The notes below the pieces were generated by a model. That model was given only the letters and a program-made list of their open reading frames with translations, was not told the origin of the DNA and searched no databases. Position numbers and translations under genes: made by a program. Of a stretch of 64,000 bases of DNA, positions 25,698 through 35,575 are shown in pieces. How positions within the stretch are numbered: position 1 is the first letter of the stretch; every line of letters begins with the position of its first letter. The stretch is from Asaia sp. W19 (lineage in GTDB: Bacteria; Pseudomonadota; Alphaproteobacteria; Acetobacterales; Acetobacteraceae): assembly GCF_003994335.1 (NCBI RefSeq), contig NZ_PNQZ01000013.1:186001-250000 (forward strand). Direction: 5' to 3'.

Positions 25698-26726
25698 ATG
25701 AGCCAGAACGATCTCTCTTCCTTCCCCGCCCGGCCCTTCTCCGATACGACGCAGGCGGAGCTTGCCATGGCCGAACGCCTGACCGCACAGCTCGGCGCGG
25801 TGCGCAGCGCCATTGGTCAGGTCGTGCTCGGCCAGCGCGACGTGATCGACCGGCTTCTGGTCACGATCCTCTCGGGAGGTCACGCGCTTTTGATCGGCGC
25901 GCCAGGCCTAGGCAAGACGCTGCTGGTCAGCACGGCCGCCCATGTACTCGGGCTGGACACGCGCCGCATCCAGTTCACACCCGATCTGATGCCCTCGGAC
26001 ATTACTGGCAGCGATATTCTGGACGAGGATGAAAACGGACGGCGCTTCTTCCGCTTCGTGAAGGGGCCGATCTTCGCCCAGCTTCTTCTTGCCGATGAGA
26101 TCAATCGCGCCAGCCCCCGCACACAATCGGCCCTGCTTCAGGCCATGCAGGAATATGAGGTCGCCCAGGCAGGGACCAATCACAAGCTACCCAGGCCTTT
26201 CCACGTGCTGGCAACCCAGAATCCGATCGAGCAGGAAGGCACATACCCACTCCCGGAAGCCCAGCTCGACCGCTTCATGCTGCGCATCGCCCTCAGCTTC
26301 CCCGAGCGCGATGCGGAACGCGAGATGCTGCTCCAGACCACCGGTGCCGAGACCGCCACCGCCCCCGTCCTGCTTTCATCGCGTGACCTGATCGATGCGC
26401 AGGCGCTCGTGCGCAGTCTGCCAGTGGGCGAAAAAATCCTTGAGGCGATCCTGACGCTTGTGCGTGGCCTGCGCCCCGAAACCGCCTACAAACCCGATAT
26501 TGCGTCCTCTCTGCTCTACGGCCCCGGCCCGCGCGCGGCCCAGGCCCTGATGCTGAGCTGCCGCGCTCAGGCGCTTCTGGATGGTCGCCTGAGTCCGAGC
26601 CTCGACGACCTAGCGGAACTCGCCGAGCCAGTTCTCGCCCATCGCATGGCGCTTAGCTTTTCCGCGCGCGCATCCGGACAGAAGGTCGAGGCTCTGATCT
26701 CATCGGCCGTCGAGACGCTCCTCTGA
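25698..26726 (+). CDS. MoxR-type AAA+ ATPase
   Basis: 342 residues with Walker A GAPGLGKT at 67-74, Walker B LLLADEIN at 129-136 and the family block ATQNPIEQEGTYPLPEAQLDRF. MoxR ATPases act as chaperones together with VWA-domain proteins. The ATG at 25698 starts the conserved part; the longer frame has no coding support. It is the first of four tightly spaced genes (DUF58, BatA/DUF4159, VWA), so this chaperone probably matures or activates their products. Confidence 0.94.
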   Translation: MSQNDLSSFPARPFSDTTQAELAMAERLTAQLGAVRSAIGQVVLGQRDVIDRLLVTILSGGHALLIGAPGLGKTLLVSTAAHVLGLDTRRIQFTPDLMPSDITGSDILDEDENGRRFFRFVKGPIFAQLLLADEINRASPRTQSALLQAMQEYEVAQAGTNHKLPRPFHVLATQNPIEQEGTYPLPEAQLDRFMLRIALSFPERDAEREMLLQTTGAETATAPVLLSSRDLIDAQALVRSLPVGEKILEAILTLVRGLRPETAYKPDIASSLLYGPGPRAAQALMLSCRAQALLDGRLSPSLDDLAELAEPVLAHRMALSFSARASGQKVEALISSAVETLL

Positions 26727-26728
26727 TC

Positions 26729-27679
26729 GTGAGCGGTTTTTTTGCGACATGGCGACGCAAGGCTGGGTTGAGCGCTTCAGGCCCTCGGCCCAGTACCTCC
26801 CCTGACTGGCATCCCGATACGCAGGTACCCGCCGAGGCCGAGGCTCTCCTCCCTCCACTCGTGATCGAGGCGGAGCGTATCGGGCGGCAATTACGCGCAG
26901 GTGTGCATCATCAGCATCGCGCCGGAGCGGGCGAGGATTTCTGGCAATACCGACCGGCTCATGACCACGAACCCGCCCACCGCATCGACTGGCGGCAATC
27001 AGCGAGAAGCGACCAGCTCTGGGTTCGTGAGCGCGAGGCCGAGGGCGCGCAGATTCTTACCCTCTGGTGCGATCCCTCCCCCTCCATGGCCTGGCGCTCA
27101 CGGACTACACTGCCCCTGAAGCAGGATCAGGCCCGGCTGGCCACACTCGCCCTCGCCGCTTCCGCACTTCATGGAGGGGAACGTGTCGCGTTGCTCAACG
27201 GGCCGGAACAGGGGCGCTCTGTCAGCGGTGCCCATTCCCTGACACGCCTGGGCCAGAACCTGACCGTCGGTCCCGCAGCGAGCCTGCCAAATCTCGATAC
27301 AATACGTCCCTGGGGCCAACTCGTTCTGGTCAGCGATTTCCTCTTCCCACCTGAAACGCTCGAAGCATTGCTGCGCGATATCGCCGCGCGCCCGGCCAGA
27401 ACCGAACTGCTCTGCATTCTCGATCCTGCTGAACGAAGCCTGCCCTATGCCGGGCGTATCAGCTTCGACAGTTTGGAGGGAGAGGAGCGTCTGACCCTCC
27501 CTGCCGTCGAGACGCTGACGGAGTCCTATGAACAGGAAATGAAAGCCCATCTCGACCAGATGACCCGTCTCGCCGAGGCGCATCGCGCAGGGTTGACCCT
27601 CCATCATACCGATCAGCCGCTTCTGCCCGCCCTGCTCGCGCTTTATGCCCGTCTCAGCGGGGGGAAGCTGCACGCATGA
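26729..27679 (+). CDS. DUF58 protein, VWA-related partner of MoxR
   Basis: 316 residues starting with GTG two bases after the moxR stop. The DUF58 core is visible: YRPAHDHEPAHRIDWRQSAR followed by LWVREREAEG. A metal-site-like DPSPSM occurs in LTLWCDPSPSM. DUF58 proteins are regular partners of MoxR ATPases. The protein ends with an ATGA overlap into the next gene. It has no clear membrane helix. Confidence 0.9.
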   Translation: MSGFFATWRRKAGLSASGPRPSTSPDWHPDTQVPAEAEALLPPLVIEAERIGRQLRAGVHHQHRAGAGEDFWQYRPAHDHEPAHRIDWRQSARSDQLWVREREAEGAQILTLWCDPSPSMAWRSRTTLPLKQDQARLATLALAASALHGGERVALLNGPEQGRSVSGAHSLTRLGQNLTVGPAASLPNLDTIRPWGQLVLVSDFLFPPETLEALLRDIAARPARTELLCILDPAERSLPYAGRISFDSLEGEERLTLPAVETLTESYEQEMKAHLDQMTRLAEAHRAGLTLHHTDQPLLPALLALYARLSGGKLHA

Positions 27680-30483
27680 TCTTTCTCACCCCCCTTGCGC
27701 TGTTCGGCCTCGTCGCGCTGCCGCTTGTGTACTGGCTGGTCAAGGCGACGCCGCCCCTGCCGAGAGAACAGGTCTATCCCTCGCTCGAGATCCTGCGTCG
27801 CCTGACGTCGGGACGGGCTGATACCGCACGCTCCCCGCTCTGGCTGCTGATCCTGCGTCTGGCAGCGGTTGCCCTGCTCGTTCTTGGCCTGGCACAGCCT
27901 GTCTGGCTCGGACGCAGCCTGACCTCTGGCGCCGATCGCGCCCTGATTCTCGTGCTGGATAATGGCTGGGCCGCCGTGCCCCACTGGCAGGAACGTCTGC
28001 GCGCGGCCCGCAGCCTGGCGGAGCGCCACTTCAGGGCCGGGCAGGATGTGACATTGCTGCTGAGCGCACCCGATCCCGATGGGAGCATGGCTGCGCCCTT
28101 CACCACCCAGGACCGGGCCCGTTTCGAGGAACGCCTGCTTGGCCTCTCGCCCCATTCCTGGCCAACCGACCGCACACGCCTTGCCAGCCAGCTCAAGAAC
28201 CTCGATCAGGCGGGCGCCCAGTCTCCTGCGCATGATATCGTTTTCCTCTCCGATGGGGTGGCGACAGGATCAGACCCAGCGCTGACCTCTGCTCTCGCTC
28301 GCCGTTCCAGCCCGGTGAGCGACATGCGTTGGAACGGCTGCGACACCATGCTTCTGGCCGCGCAGCAGGATGATCACGGCGTGCTTGCGGCCACAGTGAG
28401 CGCCCTCGCCTGCGCAGCCCCGAAAGCGTCCCCCTTCAAGCCCGGGGCACTGACCCTGCGCGTCCGGGCGGGAAATGGGGGCACGCTTGGTCTCTTCCCT
28501 CGTGGCGCAGCGCCTGACAAACCCACTATCCTGCCTCTGCCGCCATTGCTGCGAAACAGAGCCAGCCGCATCGTTCTGGAGCGCGATACCGGGCCGCTTC
28601 CCGGCCCCTCCGCCATCGCCCTGCTCGATGAGGGCGATCGCCGTCATCCGGTTGGTCTGTTGACACAGGGCAGCCAGGACACACCCCTCACCGGCCAGGG
28701 CTTCTTTCTTGCCCAGGCGATCAGCGGCGTCGGTACGTTGCATCGCGGCGCCGTTCCCGAACTACTCAAGCAGAAACTTTCGGTTCTGATCGCCACAGAT
28801 GGCACACTGGCCGATGAAACCACGCGTCATCTGGTCGCAGACTGGGTGCGTCATGGCGGCGTGCTCATCCGGTTTGCCGGGCCGGTTCTCGCCTTTGACC
28901 CTGAGGCTGCCTTGCATGACATGGCAAAAACACTTTTGCCTGTGCCTCTTATCAACGGGATGCGTCAGCTCGGGGGGCCGATGTCCTGGGGCAAGCCGCA
29001 GATCCTCTCGGCCTTTGCGGAGCATTCGCCTTTTGAGGGGCTGGCCCTGCCGAAGGAAGTCACGGTAACCCGACAGGTTCTGGCCGAACCCACACCTGAT
29101 CTGGGCAGTCATGTCTGGGCACGCCTGAGCGATGGTACGCCTCTCGTGACAGCCAGCGCCTTCGGCCAGGGAGAGCTGGTCCTGTTTCATGTGACCGGCA
29201 CGGCAGATTGGTCGAGCCTGCCGCTCTCGGGGCTGTTCCCAGAGATGCTGGAACGTCTGGTCGATCGCTCTGCCGGCCAACAGGATACAAGTGCGCTCCG
29301 TACACTTGTCCCCTTTGCCATGCTCGATGCCCAGGGCAATCTGGTGCCCCCGCCGGAAGCAGCACGCCCCATCACCGTTGAAGCGCTGGGCCATACCGCC
29401 CCCGATGTTCAGCATCCTCCCGGCACTTACGGCCCGCATCTCGCACGCAAGGCCTTCAATCTGGGTAATGCCCTGCCCCCGATCTCGGATGAGCCCATGC
29501 TGGGGAAGGCGCTTACCCCCGATCGCGTCTCACCCGATCATGTTCTTGCCCCGTGGCTGCTCGGCGCGGCTCTGCTCCTGCTGCTCGCCGATTGCCTGAT
29601 CGCCCTCTGGCTGCGTGGGCTGATCGGACGCCTGACTGCGATCGGTTTCCTTATCGGTGCAACGCTCCTGCCTGCGCCTCACGCCTCGGCGCAAGCTGGT
29701 ACCGCGCCGCAGGCCCAGCCCTCGGGCGAGGATGACGAGACGCCCCCCCATCAAAACGGCGTCACCCATGGCGTCGTGCCCGGCGCCGCACTCGAGACCC
29801 GCCTGGGCTATATCCTGACGGGACATGACGATATCGATCAGGCCTCACGCGAGGGACTGCAAGGGCTATCGAACTACGCCTCCGATCGCTCCTCCGCCGT
29901 AATGGGTCATCCGGACGGCCTCACGCCGGGCAAGGACGATCTGGCCTATTATCCACTGATCTACTGGCCGATCACCGAAGACGTGCAGGAAGACCCGAAG
30001 CGTTCCGCCGCGCTCAACGGCTTCATGGCGCATGGGGGCATCCTGATGCTCGACACGCAGGGCGTAGGCTCGGACCTCTCGACACGCGATGAGGGGCAGA
30101 CACGTGCCGCCCTGAAACGCGCCACATCAGGCCTGGTCGTGCCGCCGCTTTCGAAGCTCGATGACCATCACGTCCTGGCTCACAGCTTCTATCTGCTGCA
30201 TGACTTCCCCGGACGTGTTCAGGGCCTGCCCGTCTGGGTGGCGCGCAGTGGTGATGACAGCAATGATGATGTCAGTCCCATCATTATCGGGGCTGGAGAC
30301 TGGGCCCATGCCTGGGCCATGGATGCGCAGGGCAATACACCCTATGCCGTCATTCCGGGCGGGGACGAACAGCGGACTCAGGCCTATCGTTTTGGCGTCA
30401 ATCTGCTGCTCTATGCGCTGACGGGTAATTACAAGGCCGATCAGATGCGCGTTCCCGAGCTTCTGAAGAGGATGGAACAATGA
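27676..30483 (+). CDS. BatA-like membrane protein fused to a DUF4159 domain
   Basis: 935 residues. The N-terminus is BatA-like with membrane helices at about 1-22 and 57-80; the VWA-like region that follows has a degraded metal site (LILVLDNGWA). A second membrane region at about 617-665 ends in LLPAPHASAQA, which looks like an internal signal peptide. The C-terminal DUF4159 domain (about 705-930) contains YYPLIYWPITED and HDFPGRVQG. The topology places DUF4159 outside the cytoplasm. It overlaps both neighbours by four bases. Confidence 0.88.
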   Translation: MIFLTPLALFGLVALPLVYWLVKATPPLPREQVYPSLEILRRLTSGRADTARSPLWLLILRLAAVALLVLGLAQPVWLGRSLTSGADRALILVLDNGWAAVPHWQERLRAARSLAERHFRAGQDVTLLLSAPDPDGSMAAPFTTQDRARFEERLLGLSPHSWPTDRTRLASQLKNLDQAGAQSPAHDIVFLSDGVATGSDPALTSALARRSSPVSDMRWNGCDTMLLAAQQDDHGVLAATVSALACAAPKASPFKPGALTLRVRAGNGGTLGLFPRGAAPDKPTILPLPPLLRNRASRIVLERDTGPLPGPSAIALLDEGDRRHPVGLLTQGSQDTPLTGQGFFLAQAISGVGTLHRGAVPELLKQKLSVLIATDGTLADETTRHLVADWVRHGGVLIRFAGPVLAFDPEAALHDMAKTLLPVPLINGMRQLGGPMSWGKPQILSAFAEHSPFEGLALPKEVTVTRQVLAEPTPDLGSHVWARLSDGTPLVTASAFGQGELVLFHVTGTADWSSLPLSGLFPEMLERLVDRSAGQQDTSALRTLVPFAMLDAQGNLVPPPEAARPITVEALGHTAPDVQHPPGTYGPHLARKAFNLGNALPPISDEPMLGKALTPDRVSPDHVLAPWLLGAALLLLLADCLIALWLRGLIGRLTAIGFLIGATLLPAPHASAQAGTAPQAQPSGEDDETPPHQNGVTHGVVPGAALETRLGYILTGHDDIDQASREGLQGLSNYASDRSSAVMGHPDGLTPGKDDLAYYPLIYWPITEDVQEDPKRSAALNGFMAHGGILMLDTQGVGSDLSTRDEGQTRAALKRATSGLVVPPLSKLDDHHVLAHSFYLLHDFPGRVQGLPVWVARSGDDSNDDVSPIIIGAGDWAHAWAMDAQGNTPYAVIPGGDEQRTQAYRFGVNLLLYALTGNYKADQMRVPELLKRMEQ

Positions 30484-32552
30484 GCCATCTCACCTTCATG
30501 CCGCTTCTGCCGCTCTGGCTGATCGCGGGGTCGGTCGCCATGATCGCCCTCCTGGGCCTGTACATGCTGTTGCAGCGCGCCCCCGGCGCGATCGCGCGTG
30601 TGCTTGCCCTGCTACTGATCCTGCTCTGGCTCAGCGGACCCAGGCTCAACCGCCCCTTCTACGAGCCGGCGCCGCAGGATGTGCTGCTCGTTGTCGATCA
30701 CTCTCCCTCCATGGCGTTGCGCCATCGTCTCGACAGTGCCGAGAAAGCCGTTGCGCAACTCCAGCAATCGGCCCGGAACATTGCCGGACTGACGCTTCAT
30801 ACCGTCACGGTCGCGGGCGGAGATCATCACGGCACACGGCTTTTCGACGCCATTGCCCAGGCCGATCTGCCGCCGGGGCGCTTCAGTGGCGCCATATTGG
30901 TCACGGATGGCATGGTGCATGACGCCCCCGCCAGCCTGCCCAGCCTGTTCACACGGGAGAACAGTCCCCTCCCGCTCCATGTGTTGCTGACTGGCAAGGG
31001 CGAGGAAACCGACCGGCGCCTGCGTGTACTTCAGGCCCCCCCCTATGCGCTGGTCGGCAAGGCGGCGACTTTGCGTGTCATGGTGGAGGATCTGGGTGCC
31101 CCCGCAGGACAGGATGTCACCCTCACCCTGCGCCAGGGTGACGCGCCCCCACGGCAGATTGCGGCACGCTCGGGCGTGCCCGTCGATATCGACATCCCGA
31201 TGCGTCAGCCTGGCGAATTGCTGGTCACCCTGACCGCCTCACCGCTGGCGGGGGAAGCGAGCCCGCGCAACAACAGCGCCATCGTGCGCATCAACGGTGT
31301 GCGTGACAGGCTGAAGGTCCTGCTCGTCTCGGGCACGCCTAATCAGGGTGAGCGCGTCTGGCGCCGTCTGCTCAAGGCCGATCCTTCCGTCGATCTTGTG
31401 CATTTCACCATCCTGCGTCCGCCGGACAAGGATGACGGCACCCCGCTTTCCGATCTGGCGCTCATTCCGTTCCCTATCAAGGAGCTGTTTCAGGACCGGA
31501 TCAAGCAGTTCGATCTGATCATCCTGGACGGCTTCCATAATGCTGGAATCCTGCCTCAGGATTATCTGTCGAACATCGCCGATTATGTGCGCGAGGGCGG
31601 CGGTCTGCTGCTAACGGCCGGCCCGGAATTCACCGAAGATGGTACGTTGCAGGACACGCCGCTCGCAGAGGTATTACCTGCCCATGTGCCGGGAAATGGC
31701 GTCGTGAATGAGCGCTTCGTGCCCCGACTCACCGATGCCGGCAAGCGGCATCCGGTCACCTCCGGCCTGCAACCCGGATGGGGTCCATGGTATCGTGCCC
31801 TCTCTTCCGACCGGGTGCACGGTACAACGCTGCTTAACGGTCCGTCGCAACAGCCTCTGCTCGTGCTTGATACGGTGCAAAAGGGGCGCGTAGCCCTGCT
31901 CCTCTCTGACCAGCTTTGGCTCTGGTCGCGTGGCGAGGGCGGTGGCGGCCCTCAGGCGGAACTGCTCAAGCGCCTCTCGCACTGGCTCATGAAGGAGCCC
32001 GATCTGGAAGAGAACCAGCTCCGCGCGACCTTGAGCGATAACAGTCTGCGTATCGAGCGTCACAGCAATACCGCCCGTCTCGACCACCCCGCCATGGTCA
32101 CGGCACCCGACGGCAAGGTCACCCCTCAGCCCCTCACCGCTGAGGGCAATGGTGTGTTCGGCGCGCGCATCGCCATCAATGGTGCAGACGGGCTCTGGGT
32201 CATCCATCAGGACGGGCTGACCGCAGTGGCGGCGCAATCGACGCGCAACCCGCTTGAGGATGCCGATCTGCGCGCGACCGCAACCCGTCTCGCGCCTCTG
32301 GCCGCACAGTCTCATGGCAGCACACAATGGCTCGGTACGCTCAGCCATGCCCCCGAACTCAGGCAGGTTTCGCCTGACGCACGGGGCGCACGCCTCGCCG
32401 GATCAGGCTGGATCGGCTTTCCGCGCCAGCTCGTGCCGGTTGCATCGTCCAGCCGCCTGACCGCGCTCTGCCCCTCATGGGCGGCACTTTGCGGTGTGTT
32501 GGCTCTTCTTTTTCTCGGCTGGTGGCGCGAAGGCCGACTTCGCCGCCGATAG
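30480..32552 (+). CDS. Membrane-anchored VWA-like protein of the MoxR operon
   Basis: 690 residues with two N-terminal membrane helices (about 10-30 and 38-55) and one near the C-terminus (about 665-685). A metal-site motif DHSPSM occurs in VLLVVDHSPSM. Most of the protein is extracytoplasmic and includes a class I glutamine-amidotransferase-like fold (FDLIILDGFHNAGILP, then VREGGGLLLTAGPEF). It is the last member of the overlapping MoxR cluster. The cluster probably works at the cell envelope, but its role is unknown. Confidence 0.87.
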   Translation: MSHLTFMPLLPLWLIAGSVAMIALLGLYMLLQRAPGAIARVLALLLILLWLSGPRLNRPFYEPAPQDVLLVVDHSPSMALRHRLDSAEKAVAQLQQSARNIAGLTLHTVTVAGGDHHGTRLFDAIAQADLPPGRFSGAILVTDGMVHDAPASLPSLFTRENSPLPLHVLLTGKGEETDRRLRVLQAPPYALVGKAATLRVMVEDLGAPAGQDVTLTLRQGDAPPRQIAARSGVPVDIDIPMRQPGELLVTLTASPLAGEASPRNNSAIVRINGVRDRLKVLLVSGTPNQGERVWRRLLKADPSVDLVHFTILRPPDKDDGTPLSDLALIPFPIKELFQDRIKQFDLIILDGFHNAGILPQDYLSNIADYVREGGGLLLTAGPEFTEDGTLQDTPLAEVLPAHVPGNGVVNERFVPRLTDAGKRHPVTSGLQPGWGPWYRALSSDRVHGTTLLNGPSQQPLLVLDTVQKGRVALLLSDQLWLWSRGEGGGGPQAELLKRLSHWLMKEPDLEENQLRATLSDNSLRIERHSNTARLDHPAMVTAPDGKVTPQPLTAEGNGVFGARIAINGADGLWVIHQDGLTAVAAQSTRNPLEDADLRATATRLAPLAAQSHGSTQWLGTLSHAPELRQVSPDARGARLAGSGWIGFPRQLVPVASSSRLTALCPSWAALCGVLALLFLGWWREGRLRRR

Positions 32553-32591
32553 GGAGTCGCCAGCTTGTTAACGATCCTTTATAGTCGGCCC

Positions 32592-33233
32592 ATGCGCCAC
32601 TCGAGACGTCACATGAATGTCCAACGACTTTTTCCCCTGATGCTGACGGCAAGTCTTGCCGCCACACCGGTCCTGTTCGTTCCCTGGCATGCTGCGCATG
32701 CCCAGTCTGCAGACGATGCGGAAGCGGAACAGGAAGCCGAAGAGGCGCAGAAGAAGGCTGAGGCACGCCGTGCCGCCAAGGCAGCCGCTCCGCCATCGGC
32801 GCTCCCCGGTGCAGATTCGCAGGAACAGGATGCGGGCCACGCCAATGTGGACCTCAACCCGACCGAGGCGCTGTTCGATGCGATCAATCGCGGATCGCTG
32901 AACGCCGCCAAGGAGGCGCTCAATCGCGGCGCGGACATGAACGCGAAGAACGTGCTGTTCCAGACCCCGCTCGACATGGCAATCGACCTGAACCGCAAGG
33001 ACATCATGTTCCTGCTGCTCTCGATGCGGACCTACGACAATGACAGCCGCCTCGCTGTCGAGACGTCTCATTCGCAGATCGAGACCGATGCCAAAGGCAA
33101 TGGCCATCTGACCATCAAGGGCAAAGGCCGCAAGGGCGCATCCGCCATGGCCGTTGCGAGCAAGGGACATCCGGCTATCTCGGGAGGGCAGCCCCAGCCC
33201 GATATCGGCTTCCTCGGTTTCGGCGGTCGCTGA
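32592..33233 (+). CDS. Secreted small protein with ankyrin-type repeats
   Basis: A 213-residue protein from the ATG at 32592; the ATG at 32613 is an equally possible start. A signal peptide (RLFPLMLTASLAATPVLFV, cut near HAAHAQ) is followed by a charged Ala/Glu/Lys linker and two ankyrin-like units (ALFDAINRGSLNAAKEALNR, then ADMNAKNVLFQTPLDMAI). The C-terminal third is Gly/Lys-rich. It follows the MoxR operon by 39 bases and may be co-transcribed. A periplasmic binding role is plausible; no partner is known. Confidence 0.75.
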   Translation: MRHSRRHMNVQRLFPLMLTASLAATPVLFVPWHAAHAQSADDAEAEQEAEEAQKKAEARRAAKAAAPPSALPGADSQEQDAGHANVDLNPTEALFDAINRGSLNAAKEALNRGADMNAKNVLFQTPLDMAIDLNRKDIMFLLLSMRTYDNDSRLAVETSHSQIETDAKGNGHLTIKGKGRKGASAMAVASKGHPAISGGQPQPDIGFLGFGGR

Positions 33234-33295
33234 ACACCTGCTCTCCTTCTCTTGTCCATGACATACGTCACAGGTCAGGAAGCAGATCGATCGTC

Positions 33296-33329
33296 AAAAA
33301 AAGCGGATTGGGTTCCCGATCCGCTTTTT
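33296..33329. terminator. Bidirectional intrinsic terminator between the ankyrin gene and GH3 gene
   Basis: AAAAAGCGGAT (33298-33308) and ATCCGCTTTTT (33319-33329) form an 11-bp stem with A-rich and T-rich flanks on both strands. It sits between two convergent genes, so it can terminate both. Confidence 0.9.
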
Positions 33330-33364
33330 CCGTTTCAAGGCTGAAATGGAAGAAACGAGCCCCC

Positions 33365-35575
33365 TCAATCGATGGGCGTCTCATGACGCAGGCTCTGTTC
33401 CCATTCCGGCAAGAAAATGCTTTCACCAAGGATTGGCGTCAGAGCGTCGCGCCGTATCTCGAAACGATAGGTGCCGGACGCACGCCGCCAAGACACCCCC
33501 TCCACCCGGGCGAGCAGGCGCGGCTCGAGTGGCACCGTTACCAGACCACTTGCCCCAGCCTTCAGCATGATCTTGCCAAATCCCACAAGCCGGGGCTGAA
33601 ACGCAGGCTCATCCTCGCGCAGCGCATAGATTTGCACCACCTCCGCGCCGTGCACCCGGCCCGTGTTGGTGACGCATAGGCTCACGGTCAGCGTTTCCCG
33701 GTCGAGCGCGAAATCCGAATGGGCAAAGCGCGTATAACTGAGTCCGTGTCCGAAGGGGTAAGCCACCGGACGTTTGATGCGCGAGAACCAGCGATAGCCG
33801 ATATCGGCACCTTCGATCCCGTAATCCCGATGCACGACAGGCCGATCGACTAGCTGGCCGGGATTGGACACGACGGTCTGCGGATCGATCTGCGCGGAGC
33901 GAGGCAGATCCTCTTCGCTCAGCGGGATCGTGAAAGGCAGTCTTCCAGAGGGGGAGACATGACCGAACAGGAGCGCGGCGATCGCCTCTCCGCCGCACGA
34001 TCCAGCATAGAATGCATGGAGAATGGCGGGCACGCTCTCCCGCCACGGCATGAGCACCGGGCCTCCGGTCTCCAGAACCACGATGACCCGGGGATTATGC
34101 GCTGCGATGCGTGTAATCAGGGCCTCCTGGCCATCGGGCAAGGAGAGCCCCTGCACGTCCTCCCCCTCGCTTCGCCAGAGTTCCGCGAAAATGATGACGG
34201 TGTCAGCTTTGGCTGCCAGGGGCAGGACACGATCAAGATCCCTCCCGTCATCATAGGTGACAACCGCTCGCGGGGCCACGGCAGCGATGGCTTTCAGTGG
34301 GGATGAGGGATGATAGACCTTCTCCAGAGACAGCCCGGCAAAGCTGGCGCCGTCCATCTTGAGGCTGCCTTCCGGAGTGACGCAAGACGAGCCGCCTCCC
34401 GACAGAACACCCTGATCGGCATGCGCGCCCACGAGCAGGATATGCTGAGGGCCCTGACCCAGCGGCAGCAACGCCCCTTCATTGCGCAACAGCACGATAC
34501 CCCCCTCCGCCGCGCGCTGAGCGATGCGCTTATGCGCCGCGTAATCGATTGCACCTCCCGGCATGGCGGGATAATCGACCGCCCCGACAGCAAAGAGGCT
34601 GCGCAATTGCCGATACATCGACTGATCGAGACGCGCCGCCGAAACCCGCCCGGTCGCCACAGCCTCGGCGAGGGGCGCGCCGAAATAGGGCGCCGGGTCT
34701 ATGTTAGCGCCTGACTGGACATCGAGCCCTGCGAGGACCGCTTTGACCGTGCTGTGAGTCGCGCCCCAGTCGGACATCACCCATCCCTGATATCCCCAGT
34801 CCCGGCGCAGGACCTCGCTGAGAAGGAACCGGTTCTCCGATGCCCATTCCCCATTGACCAGATTATAGCCAGGCATGATCGCACCCGGCTTGCCGATCTC
34901 GATCGCCATTTCGAAAGCCAGCAGATCGCTCTCGCGCAAGGCCGCCTCCCCGATATCGGAGCTGACCATCACGCGCCCGGTTTCCTCGGGATTGATGGCG
35001 TAATGCTTGATCGTCGAAACCACGTGCTGCGACTGGATACCGGCAATCGAGCCGCCGACGATCCGTCCCGTCAGGAGCGGGTCTTCAGATACATATTCGA
35101 AGATTCTCCCACCGCGTGGCTCGCGCAGCAGATTGGCCCCTCCCCCCAGGACGACGTTGAACCCTTTCGCATGGCCTTCAGCCCCGACAATCCGACCAGT
35201 CTCACGTGCAAGATCCGAATCGAAGGATGCGCCAAGCATCAGAGAAGATGGCAGGGCTGTGGCTGTATCGCCGGGTCGGACGTTCTCGAGATTGCCGATA
35301 CCGAGACTGGCATCGCTCTGCTGCTGGGCTGGAATGCCGAGCGCTGGCATAGCCGGAAAATACCCCGCCGATCCGATGGCCCCCTCAGGCTTGGCCTCGC
35401 CTCCAACGGGAATAGCCATGGGACCCGACATCCAGGAGAGTTTTTGTGCCTCATCCATCGCCGCGGTCGCGGCACGGGCGCGCTCGTCGGGCGTCCTGGC
35501 AGGGTTGAGCCAGAGCGGGTGTCGGGAGGAAGAATGCGAGTCCATGCCTGATGCCTCATGCGTCACGTTCGACAT
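33365..35575 (-). CDS. Glycoside hydrolase family 3, beta-glucosidase-like
   Basis: 736 residues with the GH3 N-terminal barrel (catalytic Asp269 in VMSDWGATHS; conserved K190-H191), the alpha/beta C-domain with LVGAHADQGVLSGGGSS, and a C-terminal fibronectin III-like domain (about 620-720, starting LTVSLCVTNTGRVHGAE). The layout is that of beta-glucosidases and related exo-enzymes. I see no signal peptide, so a cytoplasmic role on imported glycosides is more likely than secretion. It has its own terminator and is followed by no operon partner. Confidence 0.92.
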   Translation of the reverse strand: MSNVTHEASGMDSHSSSRHPLWLNPARTPDERARAATAAMDEAQKLSWMSGPMAIPVGGEAKPEGAIGSAGYFPAMPALGIPAQQQSDASLGIGNLENVRPGDTATALPSSLMLGASFDSDLARETGRIVGAEGHAKGFNVVLGGGANLLREPRGGRIFEYVSEDPLLTGRIVGGSIAGIQSQHVVSTIKHYAINPEETGRVMVSSDIGEAALRESDLLAFEMAIEIGKPGAIMPGYNLVNGEWASENRFLLSEVLRRDWGYQGWVMSDWGATHSTVKAVLAGLDVQSGANIDPAPYFGAPLAEAVATGRVSAARLDQSMYRQLRSLFAVGAVDYPAMPGGAIDYAAHKRIAQRAAEGGIVLLRNEGALLPLGQGPQHILLVGAHADQGVLSGGGSSCVTPEGSLKMDGASFAGLSLEKVYHPSSPLKAIAAVAPRAVVTYDDGRDLDRVLPLAAKADTVIIFAELWRSEGEDVQGLSLPDGQEALITRIAAHNPRVIVVLETGGPVLMPWRESVPAILHAFYAGSCGGEAIAALLFGHVSPSGRLPFTIPLSEEDLPRSAQIDPQTVVSNPGQLVDRPVVHRDYGIEGADIGYRWFSRIKRPVAYPFGHGLSYTRFAHSDFALDRETLTVSLCVTNTGRVHGAEVVQIYALREDEPAFQPRLVGFGKIMLKAGASGLVTVPLEPRLLARVEGVSWRRASGTYRFEIRRDALTPILGESIFLPEWEQSLRHETPID

